A stretch of 6,887 nt of DNA, from NCBI GenBank assembly GCA_902772565.1, contig CACYBJ010000238.1, positions 1 to 6,887 on the forward strand. The letters run 5' to 3'. Source of the stretch: an uncultured Lachnospiraceae bacterium (GTDB lineage Bacteria > Bacillota > Clostridia > Lachnospirales > Lachnospiraceae). The translations under genes and the position numbers were made by a program. Shown piece after piece: positions 1 through 6,096 of this stretch. The notes below the pieces were generated by a model that saw nothing but the letters and a program-made list of their open reading frames with translations, searched no databases and was not told the DNA's origin. How positions within the stretch are numbered: position 1 is the first letter of the stretch; every line of letters starts with the position of its first letter.

Positions 1-135
1 GAAATATTTGAATTATTTGAAAAACTTAAATTATTTGAAAAACTTGAATTATTTGAAAAACTTGAATTATTTAAAATGTTCGATTTATTTGTATTATTTA
101 AACTATTTGAACTGTTTGAAATGTTTACAAAATTC
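1..135. repeat. AT-rich 9/18-bp tandem repeat inside the adenosine deaminase frame
   Basis: On the plus strand the unit GAATTATTTGAAAAACTT occurs at 10-27, 28-45 (one mismatch) and 46-63. Degenerate copies in the same 18-bp register follow at 64-81, 82-99, 100-117 and 118-135, and a partial copy lies at 1-9. Each unit splits into two related 9-mers (GAATTATTT and GAAAAACTT). The first 120 bases hold 19 G or C (about 16%), far below the neighbouring genes. On the minus strand each unit encodes S-F-S-N-N-S. Because 9 and 18 are multiples of three, copy-number change keeps the adenosine deaminase frame. Copies are most alike nearest the window edge and decay toward the gene start, so the array probably continues beyond position 1. 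Confidence 0.9.
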
Positions 136-302
136 GTACTCTTTGAAGAACTGACATCTCCTGATTGAAAAGAATTGTTCGAAGGCTTTATTTTAATTCT
201 GTTTTCAAGATCCTTAGGTACACTAAGCCCGGTTTCTTTGGCAATACCGTAAAAGGCTTCGGGACTGAGTGAACCTTCCAAATGTAAATGCAGATCTTTC
301 AT
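1..302 (-). CDS. add: adenosine deaminase, N-terminal part (runs off the window), interrupted by an Asn/Ser-rich repeat
   Basis: Partial gene: 100 full codons are visible from an ATG at 302-300, with no stop before the edge. The start, MKDLHLHLEGSLSPEAF, is the first strand of the adenosine/AMP deaminase amidohydrolase barrel. H5 and H7 form the HxH zinc-binding pair, followed by the E-G-S signature. The family deaminates adenosine to inosine in the cytoplasm, which suits the purine nucleoside phosphorylase just upstream. The ATG follows the TAA of that gene by one base (TAATATG), so translation is probably coupled; the Shine-Dalgarno is weak (a GAG about 11 nt upstream). Residues 1-40 look normal. 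From about residue 45 the expected conserved helix (a Y/F-L-x-K-F-D-like segment) does not appear. Instead about 44 residues (57-100) are some 70% Asn plus Ser. The frame is open but the catalytic remainder is not visible, so an intact enzyme with a large insertion, or a decayed gene, are both possible. Family assignment is firm; functionality is not. Confidence 0.85.
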   Translation of the reverse strand, partial: MKDLHLHLEGSLSPEAFYGIAKETGLSVPKDLENRIKIKPSNNSFQSGDVSSSKSTNFVNISNSSNSLNNTNKSNILNNSSFSNNSSFSNNLSFSNNSNI

Positions 303-303
303 A

Positions 304-1260
304 TTACTTTATCTCAATAATATCAAATTCTTCAAATCCGATATTGTTTATAGCTTCCTTCTTCTTTTGTTCGGCAGCAATAACAGCATCCTTGTTTTTA
401 AGAGATGCTTCTTCCTGCTTTAACAATTCGTTTATATTAATAATCACATTTAAAAGCAGTTTCTTAAAGTTCTCTCCTGCTTCATCTGCCGTTTTCTTTA
501 CTTCTTCATGAGAAAGACTGCCTTTTGAGAGTCCGGCAGCCATGTTTGTTATAAGGCTTAGGCCGCACACTCTGACTCCCATGTGATTAAGAGCTATGGC
601 TTCAACCGCCGTGCTCATGCCTACAGCGTCCGCACCCATGGCATCAAACATTTTGATTTCCGCAGGAGTTTCGTACTGAGGTCCCGTAGTCTGAAGATAA
701 ACACCTTCACGTAACGGAATCCGAAGCTGCTGAGCCGTGTTATAAATAACCATACGAAGGTCTTTGTTGTATACATGGCTCATATCGGGGAATCTGGCGC
801 CTATTTCTTCTATATTGGGGCCAAGTAAGGGTGAAGGCACAAAAGTCGAAATATGGTCTGATATGGACATGATAAGGCCGGGATAGAAAGTCTTTTCTAT
901 TCCGCCGGCAGCATTGGTAAGTATCACGACACCGGCTCCAAGCATAGCCATGATACGGTCCGGAAGTACAACATCAAACATGTTATAGCCTTCGTAATAA
1001 TGTACCCTTCCGTCCATAAGTACCACAGGGATTTTATTTACATATCCGAAAATAAACTGACCGTTATGACCGGAGACCGTGGATACGGGAAAATTCTTGA
1101 GTTTACTGTAAGGAATCTTTCCTATAACACGGATTTCCTCGGAAAAGGATCCAAGTCCCGAGCCAAGAACGACACCGATCTTGGGCACAAAGTTTGTGAT
1201 TCTTCTGATTTGGCTGACTATGCTTTCTATAAGCATGAAGCCTTCACTTTTTTCCTGCAT
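304..1260 (-). CDS. purine nucleoside phosphorylase (trimeric class), with a C-terminal extension
   Basis: Cytosolic enzyme that cleaves inosine/guanosine-type nucleosides with phosphate to a free purine base and ribose 1-phosphate. Family hallmarks in order: glycine-rich phosphate loop GVVLGSGLGSF (29-39, S34); SGHNG (63-67, H65); GRVHYYEGY (84-92, R85 and H87 matching the phosphate/sugar-site residues); LTNAAGG (114-120); GPQYETPAEI (193-202, Y196 and E197 in the base pocket); VGMST (213-217); SLITN (235-239, base-binding N239); HEEV (251-254). Usual length is about 270-290 residues; this one has 318. The fold should end near 278, leaving a charged tail of about 40 residues unlike the family core. 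After MST the usual V-P-E is A-V-E, a modest change. The start ATG is preceded by GGGGGGAG four bases upstream; an internal ATG at codon 9 is less likely. It lies 21 nt after the pyrophosphatase gene and 1 nt before adenosine deaminase, forming a salvage pair. pupG or punA would be the usual symbols, but the sequence does not decide between them. Confidence 0.93.
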   Translation of the reverse strand: MQEKSEGFMLIESIVSQIRRITNFVPKIGVVLGSGLGSFSEEIRVIGKIPYSKLKNFPVSTVSGHNGQFIFGYVNKIPVVLMDGRVHYYEGYNMFDVVLPDRIMAMLGAGVVILTNAAGGIEKTFYPGLIMSISDHISTFVPSPLLGPNIEEIGARFPDMSHVYNKDLRMVIYNTAQQLRIPLREGVYLQTTGPQYETPAEIKMFDAMGADAVGMSTAVEAIALNHMGVRVCGLSLITNMAAGLSKGSLSHEEVKKTADEAGENFKKLLLNVIININELLKQEEASLKNKDAVIAAEQKKKEAINNIGFEEFDIIEIK

Positions 1261-1281
1261 AATTCTCCCCCCGGATGTTAA

Positions 1282-2934
1282 TTAGTACTGCATTGCAACA
1301 GTAACAGCAGGTATAAACTGTTTCTTTCTTGAAACTACGCCTTCAAGGAAAGCGCTGTTTGGCTCGGTTTTTACATTAAATGCTTCTTCGATAATATCTT
1401 TGGCTCTGTTACCTGTAAACAATACCTTGGTTGAGCATTTGTCTATATCGGTTAACAGGAAGAAAAGAATATCGACATTCTTGCTCTTCTCTTTAGTTTT
1501 GATATAGTCAAGAATCTTACCTTCAATATCTTTAAGCACTCTTTCACTGATGGAGTTGACCTGACCCACACCAAGAGTGGTATCATCGATGGAAAACTTC
1601 TTGTAATCCTGATAAAAGATTTCTTCTGCAGACTTGTCATTGAGCATGGAACCTGCCGCAAACATTTCTTCGGCATATGCATGCACGTCCACTTCTGCAA
1701 TTTCTGCAAGCTCTTCTGCAGATAATTTATCGATTTCAGTGCATGTAGGCGACCTGAAAAGCAATGTATCGGAAAGAATAGCCGAAAGCATAAGACCGGC
1801 ATTTGCCTTGTCAACCTTGACATTCTTCTCTTTGTACATCTGATAAACAATGGTAGCCGTACAGCCCCAAGGCAGGTTTCTGAAGAACATGGGCTGGGAT
1901 GTGGTAATGGTACCCAGTCTGTGATGATCCACGATTTCAAGGATCTCGGCTTCTTCTATGCCGTCAACAGCCTGTTCAAGGTCGCTGTGGTCCACGAGAA
2001 TTACTTTTTTTCGGTTGATATTAAGAAGTCGACGTCTGGAAATAAGACCCACAAAACGGCCCTTGTGGTCCACTACAGGGAAATCACGATATCTTTTCTT
2101 GGCCATTATATTTTTGACTTCTTCAATGAAATCGTCGGTTTTAAACTGTACGATTCCGGCGGTTGTCATAAAACTCTTAACCGGAACGGACTGATTTATA
2201 AGTTTTGAAATGGTAAAAACATCGTAGGGACTTACCATAACAATACATCCGTGGTCCGCAGCCAGTTTCTGAATTGTTTTGGTAACCTTTGTGCCTTCAC
2301 AGATAATAATGCAGGCAGCATTCATTTCTATGGCGCAGAGCTGGCATTCGTAACGGTTGCCAAGAATTACAATGTCTCCATCTTGAATGGACTCTTCCAT
2401 GAGTTCGGGATTATCTTCGGCAATGATTACTTTTCCTCTTTCGACGATTCTATTCTCAATTTCGCCGGTAATAAGCTCGGCATCAAGAGTTTTAAGAATA
2501 TTGGTAAAAGGAGTTTTAAACTCTGCAAGAAGGTCATGCTCATTACGGTCAAGAATCACATGGGCAACATCACTGTTGGTGATCAGACCTGCAAGATGCC
2601 TGTCGGATGTTTCTATAGGAAGCGTGTAACTTCCGTTTTCACGCATAATAAGCCATGCATCCTTAAGTGAAATCAAAGGATCTACGGATTCAATATCGTT
2701 AATATCGATATCTCTTACCTGAGTACTCACGTCGTCCACGTAGTCCGGTGTATCCACTCCGAAGTATTCCAAAACAAATCTGGTTTCGGAATTAAGATCG
2801 CCTGCGCATTTTGCCACAAACTTATCTTCGGATATCTGGTTCTTTAAATTGGCATATGCAAGAGCGGAGCAGATGGAATCCGTATCCGGGTTCTTGTGTC
2901 CTATTACTATGGTTTCTTTCTTTACTACTGACAA
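1282..2934 (-). CDS. manganese-dependent (family II) inorganic pyrophosphatase with regulatory CBS-DRTGG-CBS insert
   Basis: Cytosolic enzyme hydrolysing PPi to two phosphates. The DHH catalytic domain is split. GHKNPDTDSI (12-21) gives metal ligands H13, D17 and D19. A regulatory insert of about 240 residues follows: CBS motif 1 (about 75-130, with SYTLPIE and GLIT), a DRTGG-like domain (about 140-248, GDIVILGNRYECQLCAIE at 186-203), and CBS motif 2 (about 250-305, KRYRDFPVVD and FVGLIS). The catalytic part then resumes with VDHSD (314-318, D315), VDHHRLG (335-341) and SDT (388-390, D389). The C-terminal DHHA2 domain ends with the substrate-binding SRKKQ (534-538). All key residues are present at about 550 residues, the size of the CBS/DRTGG subfamily. 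In characterised members the insert binds adenine nucleotides (AMP/ADP inhibit; ATP or diadenosine polyphosphates activate). The start is TTG (2934-2932), the only plausible one: the next in-frame Met is residue 97, and the preceding in-frame codons lead straight to the smpB stop. Confidence 0.95.
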   Translation of the reverse strand: MSVVKKETIVIGHKNPDTDSICSALAYANLKNQISEDKFVAKCAGDLNSETRFVLEYFGVDTPDYVDDVSTQVRDIDINDIESVDPLISLKDAWLIMRENGSYTLPIETSDRHLAGLITNSDVAHVILDRNEHDLLAEFKTPFTNILKTLDAELITGEIENRIVERGKVIIAEDNPELMEESIQDGDIVILGNRYECQLCAIEMNAACIIICEGTKVTKTIQKLAADHGCIVMVSPYDVFTISKLINQSVPVKSFMTTAGIVQFKTDDFIEEVKNIMAKKRYRDFPVVDHKGRFVGLISRRRLLNINRKKVILVDHSDLEQAVDGIEEAEILEIVDHHRLGTITTSQPMFFRNLPWGCTATIVYQMYKEKNVKVDKANAGLMLSAILSDTLLFRSPTCTEIDKLSAEELAEIAEVDVHAYAEEMFAAGSMLNDKSAEEIFYQDYKKFSIDDTTLGVGQVNSISERVLKDIEGKILDYIKTKEKSKNVDILFFLLTDIDKCSTKVLFTGNRAKDIIEEAFNVKTEPNSAFLEGVVSRKKQFIPAVTVAMQY

Positions 2935-2942
2935 TTCTATTT

Positions 2943-2946
2943 CCTC
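2943..2946 (-). promoter_or_regulatory. ribosome binding site for the TTG-started pyrophosphatase
   Basis: GAGG directly follows the smpB TAA and sits eight bases before the TTG. It supports TTG as a real initiation codon and suggests that ribosomes ending on smpB restart on the next gene. The 12-nt gap is a multiple of three, so both genes share one reading frame, separated only by the stop. Confidence 0.75.
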
Positions 2947-3417
2947 TTAATGGTATAATTTGTTCACTTTAAATTCTTTTTCAAGTTCGCGTCGCTGGTC
3001 TTTCTTGGCGATGCTTTCTCTCTTATCGTACTTCTTTTTACCTTTACAAAGACCAACCTTTACTTTTACCAGATTGCCCTTCAGATATATCTGAAGAGGT
3101 ATCAGGGTGTAGCCTTCAACCGAAAGGGCTCCTATCAGCTTCCTGATTTCTGTTTTATTTAGAAGCAGTTTCCTGGTTCTTAGAGGGTCCCTGTTAAATA
3201 TATTGCCTTTTTCATAGGGGCTTATGTGCATTCCTCTGACGAAAACCTCATTATGATCTATGGTAATGTAGGCTTCCTTTATGGAACACTGGCCCATACG
3301 CACGGATTTGACTTCAGTTCCGCACAGAACGATCCCCGCTTCATAGGTATCTTCTATGAAATAGTCATATCCGGCCTTTTTATTATTGGCTATGGTTTTT
3401 ATTGTTTCTGATGACAT
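2947..3417 (-). CDS. smpB: SsrA-binding protein SmpB
   Basis: RNA-binding partner of tmRNA that delivers it to ribosomes stalled on broken mRNA, so that the nascent peptide is tagged and the ribosome released. At 156 residues it is the normal family length. Visible hallmarks are the OB-fold signature GIVLCGTEVKSVR (28-40), HISPYEKGN (64-72), the RDPLRTRKLLL segment (76-86), and the basic tail GKKKYDKRES (126-135). That tail runs into a Lys/Arg/Glu-rich helix, which in the family enters the empty mRNA channel. The ATG lies one base after the rnr stop, with GGAG (3426-3423) five bases upstream, inside the last rnr codons; translation is therefore probably coupled to rnr. The rnr-smpB order is common in Firmicutes. 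ssrA itself does not follow: the next gene begins 12 nt downstream. Confidence 0.97.
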   Translation of the reverse strand: MSSETIKTIANNKKAGYDYFIEDTYEAGIVLCGTEVKSVRMGQCSIKEAYITIDHNEVFVRGMHISPYEKGNIFNRDPLRTRKLLLNKTEIRKLIGALSVEGYTLIPLQIYLKGNLVKVKVGLCKGKKKYDKRESIAKKDQRRELEKEFKVNKLYH

Positions 3418-3418
3418 T

Positions 3419-5569
3419 TTAACTCCGTATGTTATTGGCAGGGAGAAAATCTATGGTACGGGTCATTTTATCGGCACCCGTGACAATTATATCGATTTTC
3501 TGTCCCAGTTTGTATACTTTACCTGTTCTTTTGGAAAATGCTTTATAGCAGTTTTCATCTGTTTCGAAATAGTCATCTACAATGTCCGAAAACCTTATCA
3601 TGCCTTCTATGGTATTGGGAAGTTCAACATATACTCCCCACTTTGTGATTCCGCTGATAACACCGGTAAAGCTTTCACCTATGAATCTGCGCATGTATTC
3701 GGCTTTCTTCATCTTTTCGGTTTCTCTTTCGGCCTCTTCGGCTCTTCTTTCCGTCCTTGATGAAGAAGCGGCAATACCGGGAAGAATTTCATCATAGTGG
3801 CTTATGCGTCCGTTAATGGTACCGTGAAGGTACTCTTTTATTATCCTGTGAATCTGAAGATCCGGATAACGTCTTATGGGCGATGTAAAATGACAATAGT
3901 ATCTTGCGCAAAGACCGAAATGTCCTGTACATTCAACTGAATATCTGGCCTGTTTCATGCTGCGAAGAGTGAGTTTTCTGATTAATGCTTCATCTTCCTT
4001 TCCTTCAGTCATTTTAAGAAGCTTCTGAAGGTCAGTACCGTAAATTCTTTCACCTATGTGGAAATTATAACCGAAGTTTTTAACGAATTCCCTGAGGGTT
4101 TCGATTTTCTCAATATCCGGCTCCTCGTGAGTTCTGTAAACAAAAGGAAGTTCCATCCAGTAAAAGGTTTCTGCCACAGTTTCATTGGCAGCAAGCATAA
4201 AATCCTCTATGAGTTTTGTTGCATCGTTTCTTTCATGAGGCTTAATATCGATGATTTTACCCTTTTCGTCTATAACAAGCTGACTTTCCGCAAGATCAAA
4301 GTCAATGGAGCCTCTTTCTTCTCTTAAGGCTCGTATCTTCCGGCTAAGTTCAAGCATAAGATCAAAGAAAGGAATCAGTGACTCATACTTTTTAAGGGTT
4401 TCTTCGTCAGATCTTGTAAGAATGGCATATACATCGGTATAGGACATTCTCTCATTAACATTTACAACGGTTTCTTCGATGGAATGGCCGATAATCTTAC
4501 CGGATTCGTCGATATCCATAAAGCAGCTTAAGGCAAGTCTGTCTTCGCCCTGGTTAAGAGAGCATATGCCGTTGCTGAGTTTATGCGGAAGCATGGGGAT
4601 TACCCTGTCTGCAAGATAACAGCTGGTGCCGCGGTTAATTGCTTCCGTATCAAGCGGAGATCCTTCGGTGACATAGTTTGAAACATCGGCAATATGAACT
4701 CCCAGATGATAAATACCGCCTTCTTTGCTAAGGGTTATGGCATCATCAAGGTCTTTTGCATCTTCTCCGTCTATGGTTACCGTAAGAAGGTCTCTGATGT
4801 CAGTACGGGCTTCTCTGTCAGAATCCGAAATCTCCGATGGAATCGAGGTGTTAACCTGTTCCATAACTTCTTCCGGAAATTCATAGGGAATATCAAGATC
4901 CTTAACAATGCTTAATATATCTACTCCCGGATCGTTTACATGACCGATAATCTCGGTAATAACGCCTTCAGGGCTTTTATCGTCGTCTCCGTAATTTATG
5001 ATTTCACAGACAACTTTCATACCCGAAAGTGCGTCCATGGAATTCTCTTTTCTGACATAGATATCAAAGTTAAGTTTCTGATTGTCCGGTATGACAAAAG
5101 AAAAGCTCTTGCTGTTCTTTACTACGCCTACAATACGTTTGATACCATGTTCGATAATCTTTATTACTTTGCCTTCGGCACGTTTTTTCTTATCACCGGA
5201 GGTGAAACCTTCGCTGGTGAGCTGAATCATTACAATGTCGCCCTGCATGGCATTAAGAGTGTAACGTTCGGGTATAAAAATATCATCGGATACTTCATCT
5301 GCCGGAGTTACAAATCCGAAACCGCGTTCTGTGGCACAGAAAGTTCCTTCGATGGTTCTGGCAGACGAAAGGCCGTAGTAACCATTGGCATCTACAGAAA
5401 TCAGACCGTCGTTAATCAGACTGTCCAGAATATTGTTAAACTCACTTCTTTCATTTTTGGGCACGCCGACAAAGCCTGCAAGTTCTTTGAACTTCATGGG
5501 TTTGATCTTGCCCTCTTTAAATAAAGAGGTGAGCATTTCTTTTCTTCTTAAAGCATCTTCGCTAAGCAT
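3419..5569 (-). CDS. rnr: ribonuclease R (3'-5' exoribonuclease, RNB family)
   Basis: Processive, hydrolytic 3'-5' exoribonuclease that degrades structured RNA and, with SmpB-tmRNA, decays faulty mRNA. Numbered from the ATG at 5569 (716 residues), the domains are: a winged-helix-like N-terminus (about 8-67); two cold-shock-type OB folds (about 70-210); the RNB catalytic domain (about 250-590); and an S1 RNA-binding domain (about 632-709). The catalytic acidic cluster lies in DGEDAKDLDDAI, with D267, D273, D275 and D276 equivalent to the metal-binding aspartates of E. coli RNase R. The downstream RNB signature includes GHFGLCARYYCHFTSPIRRY (549-568). A GTG eight codons further upstream (5593) would give 724 residues. 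It is rejected because it has no Shine-Dalgarno and lies in a hairpin, whereas the ATG has AGGTGG four bases upstream. The protein stops about nine residues after S1, so the lysine-rich tail of longer homologues is missing. First gene of the downstream run. Confidence 0.95.
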   Translation of the reverse strand: MLSEDALRRKEMLTSLFKEGKIKPMKFKELAGFVGVPKNERSEFNNILDSLINDGLISVDANGYYGLSSARTIEGTFCATERGFGFVTPADEVSDDIFIPERYTLNAMQGDIVMIQLTSEGFTSGDKKKRAEGKVIKIIEHGIKRIVGVVKNSKSFSFVIPDNQKLNFDIYVRKENSMDALSGMKVVCEIINYGDDDKSPEGVITEIIGHVNDPGVDILSIVKDLDIPYEFPEEVMEQVNTSIPSEISDSDREARTDIRDLLTVTIDGEDAKDLDDAITLSKEGGIYHLGVHIADVSNYVTEGSPLDTEAINRGTSCYLADRVIPMLPHKLSNGICSLNQGEDRLALSCFMDIDESGKIIGHSIEETVVNVNERMSYTDVYAILTRSDEETLKKYESLIPFFDLMLELSRKIRALREERGSIDFDLAESQLVIDEKGKIIDIKPHERNDATKLIEDFMLAANETVAETFYWMELPFVYRTHEEPDIEKIETLREFVKNFGYNFHIGERIYGTDLQKLLKMTEGKEDEALIRKLTLRSMKQARYSVECTGHFGLCARYYCHFTSPIRRYPDLQIHRIIKEYLHGTINGRISHYDEILPGIAASSSRTERRAEEAERETEKMKKAEYMRRFIGESFTGVISGITKWGVYVELPNTIEGMIRFSDIVDDYFETDENCYKAFSKRTGKVYKLGQKIDIIVTGADKMTRTIDFLPANNIRS

Positions 5570-5573
5570 TTTA

Positions 5574-5579
5574 CCACCT
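5574..5579 (-). promoter_or_regulatory. ribosome binding site deciding the rnr start
   Basis: AGGTGG lies four bases before the ATG at 5569. The alternative in-frame GTG at 5593 is preceded only by AT-rich sequence and hairpin bases. This supports the shorter 716-residue RNase R. Confidence 0.75.
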
Positions 5580-5592
5580 GAGTATCTCGTCA

Positions 5593-5613
5593 CAAATACT
5601 AGAAAAGTATTTG
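5593..5613 (-). promoter_or_regulatory. leader hairpin / inverted repeat upstream of rnr
   Basis: Perfect 8-bp inverted repeat around a 5-nt loop: CAAATACT, TTTCT, AGTATTTG as read on the transcribed strand. It ends 23 nt before the rnr ATG and lies downstream of the candidate rnr promoter, so it would be in the 5' leader RNA. It has no following U-run, so it is not an intrinsic terminator. It could be a small RNA structure affecting stability or translation, or a DNA operator; the sequence does not say which. Confidence 0.5.
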
Positions 5614-5638
5614 CGCACGTTTATTCCTACAATTATTT

Positions 5639-5647
5639 AGTATACCA
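5639..5647 (-). promoter_or_regulatory. candidate extended -10 promoter for rnr-smpB-pyrophosphatase-PNP-add
   Basis: Minus-strand TGGTATACT matches the extended -10 form (TGN plus TATACT, one mismatch to TATAAT). No convincing -35 box is found 16-18 bp upstream, as is typical of extended -10 promoters. Transcription would start near 5632, giving a leader of about 60 nt containing the hairpin at 5593-5613. A promoter is expected here because a strong terminator separates rnr from secG. A 6-bp dyad, TATACC (5641-5646) and GGTATA (5662-5667), overlaps the -10 and could be an operator, though in such AT-rich DNA it may be chance. Confidence 0.45.
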
Positions 5648-5740
5648 AAATATGGCCCCAAGGTATATAAAAACCAAACAAAAAAGTACTAAACTTATGG
5701 TTAAATCATTGACTAAGTCCCACAAAAATCAGTTGGTTTT

Positions 5741-5776
5741 AAAAACAAAAAAGGCTCCGGATTGACCGGAGCCTTT
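5741..5776 (-). terminator. intrinsic terminator after secG
   Basis: Read on the minus strand, GGCTCCGG and CCGGAGCC form a perfect 8-bp GC-rich stem around a TCAAT loop (5773-5753). AAA/TTT pairs extend it to 11 bp, and it is followed by a T-rich tract (TTTTTTGTTTTT). It begins about 14 nt after the secG stop. It should end transcripts from tpiA and secG, leaving rnr to its own promoter. In the plus direction the tract is only TTT, so activity is probably one-way. Confidence 0.93.
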
Positions 5777-5789
5777 ACATGCTGTAAAT

Positions 5790-6029
5790 TTACCACTTAA
5801 CGCAAAGAACAACAGATAATACAAAGAAAAGAATTGAAAGTACAACTGTAATCTTTGATAATGTTCCTTCAATGGAACGACCCTTGTTCTTTCCCCAGTA
5901 GGTATCGGCAACACCGTTAATTGTGCCGGAAAGACCTTCGCTCTTGCCTTCCTGCATGAGCACGAGGACAACGATGGCTACGCAAACTATCATATAACAT
6001 ACTGTAACAACAGTTCTTAATGTTTCCAT
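5790..6029 (-). CDS. secG: preprotein translocase subunit SecG
   Basis: Small inner-membrane subunit of the SecYEG channel, assisting SecA-driven protein export. The 79 residues form the family pattern of two membrane segments (about 5-25 and 57-76). Between them is a conserved cytoplasmic loop containing VLMQEGKSEGLSG (23-35), then KNKGRSIEGTLSKIT (47-61) leading into the second segment. Length is typical. The ATG has GGAG (6040-6037) seven bases upstream. It lies 67 nt after tpiA with a good promoter in that gap, and is closed by an intrinsic terminator, so it can be expressed alone or by read-through from the glycolytic genes. Placement before rnr-smpB is usual in Firmicutes. Confidence 0.95.
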   Translation of the reverse strand: METLRTVVTVCYMIVCVAIVVLVLMQEGKSEGLSGTINGVADTYWGKNKGRSIEGTLSKITVVLSILFFVLSVVLCVKW

Positions 6030-6058
6030 AATAATTCTCCTAAATCAAAACTTTGGAA

Positions 6059-6087
6059 ATTATAACACGAAATAACGATGCATGCAA
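6059..6087 (-). promoter_or_regulatory. sigma-A-type promoter for secG
   Basis: On the minus strand a perfect TATAAT (6064-6059) is preceded by TGT, giving the extended -10 TGTTATAAT. A TTGCAT -35-like box (6087-6082, three of six matches to TTGACA) lies exactly 17 bp upstream. Transcription would begin near 6052, giving a leader of about 22 nt before the secG ATG that includes its GGAG site. No terminator hairpin follows tpiA, so read-through from upstream is also likely. Confidence 0.75.
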
Positions 6088-6096
6088 GTATTTTTA

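Noticed and set aside
1..135. CRISPR array or integration repeats
   Set aside because: Units are contiguous 18-mers without spacers and lie in an open coding frame.
269..511. Plus-strand 80-residue Ser/Phe-rich frame
   Set aside because: Antisense to the phosphorylase 3' end and deaminase start; its Ser/Phe richness comes from complementing Lys/Glu codons.
1452..1940. Minus-strand 162-residue open frame
   Set aside because: Lies entirely inside the pyrophosphatase gene in another frame; Cys/Pro/Met-rich composition and no family motif.
4940..5524. Plus-strand 194-residue open frame antisense to rnr
   Set aside because: Antisense shadow of a highly conserved gene; no ribosome binding site or recognisable domain.
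5570..5593. GTG at 5593 as the rnr start (724 residues)
   Set aside because: No Shine-Dalgarno precedes it and it is part of the leader hairpin; the ATG at 5569 has AGGTGG four bases upstream.
5729..5971. Minus-strand 80-residue frame overlapping secG
   Set aside because: Out-of-frame with secG and runs through the terminator hairpin.
6076..6087. Overlapping ATGCAT/GCATGC palindromes near the secG -35
   Set aside because: Short self-complementary hexamers without a second site; better explained as part of the promoter region.
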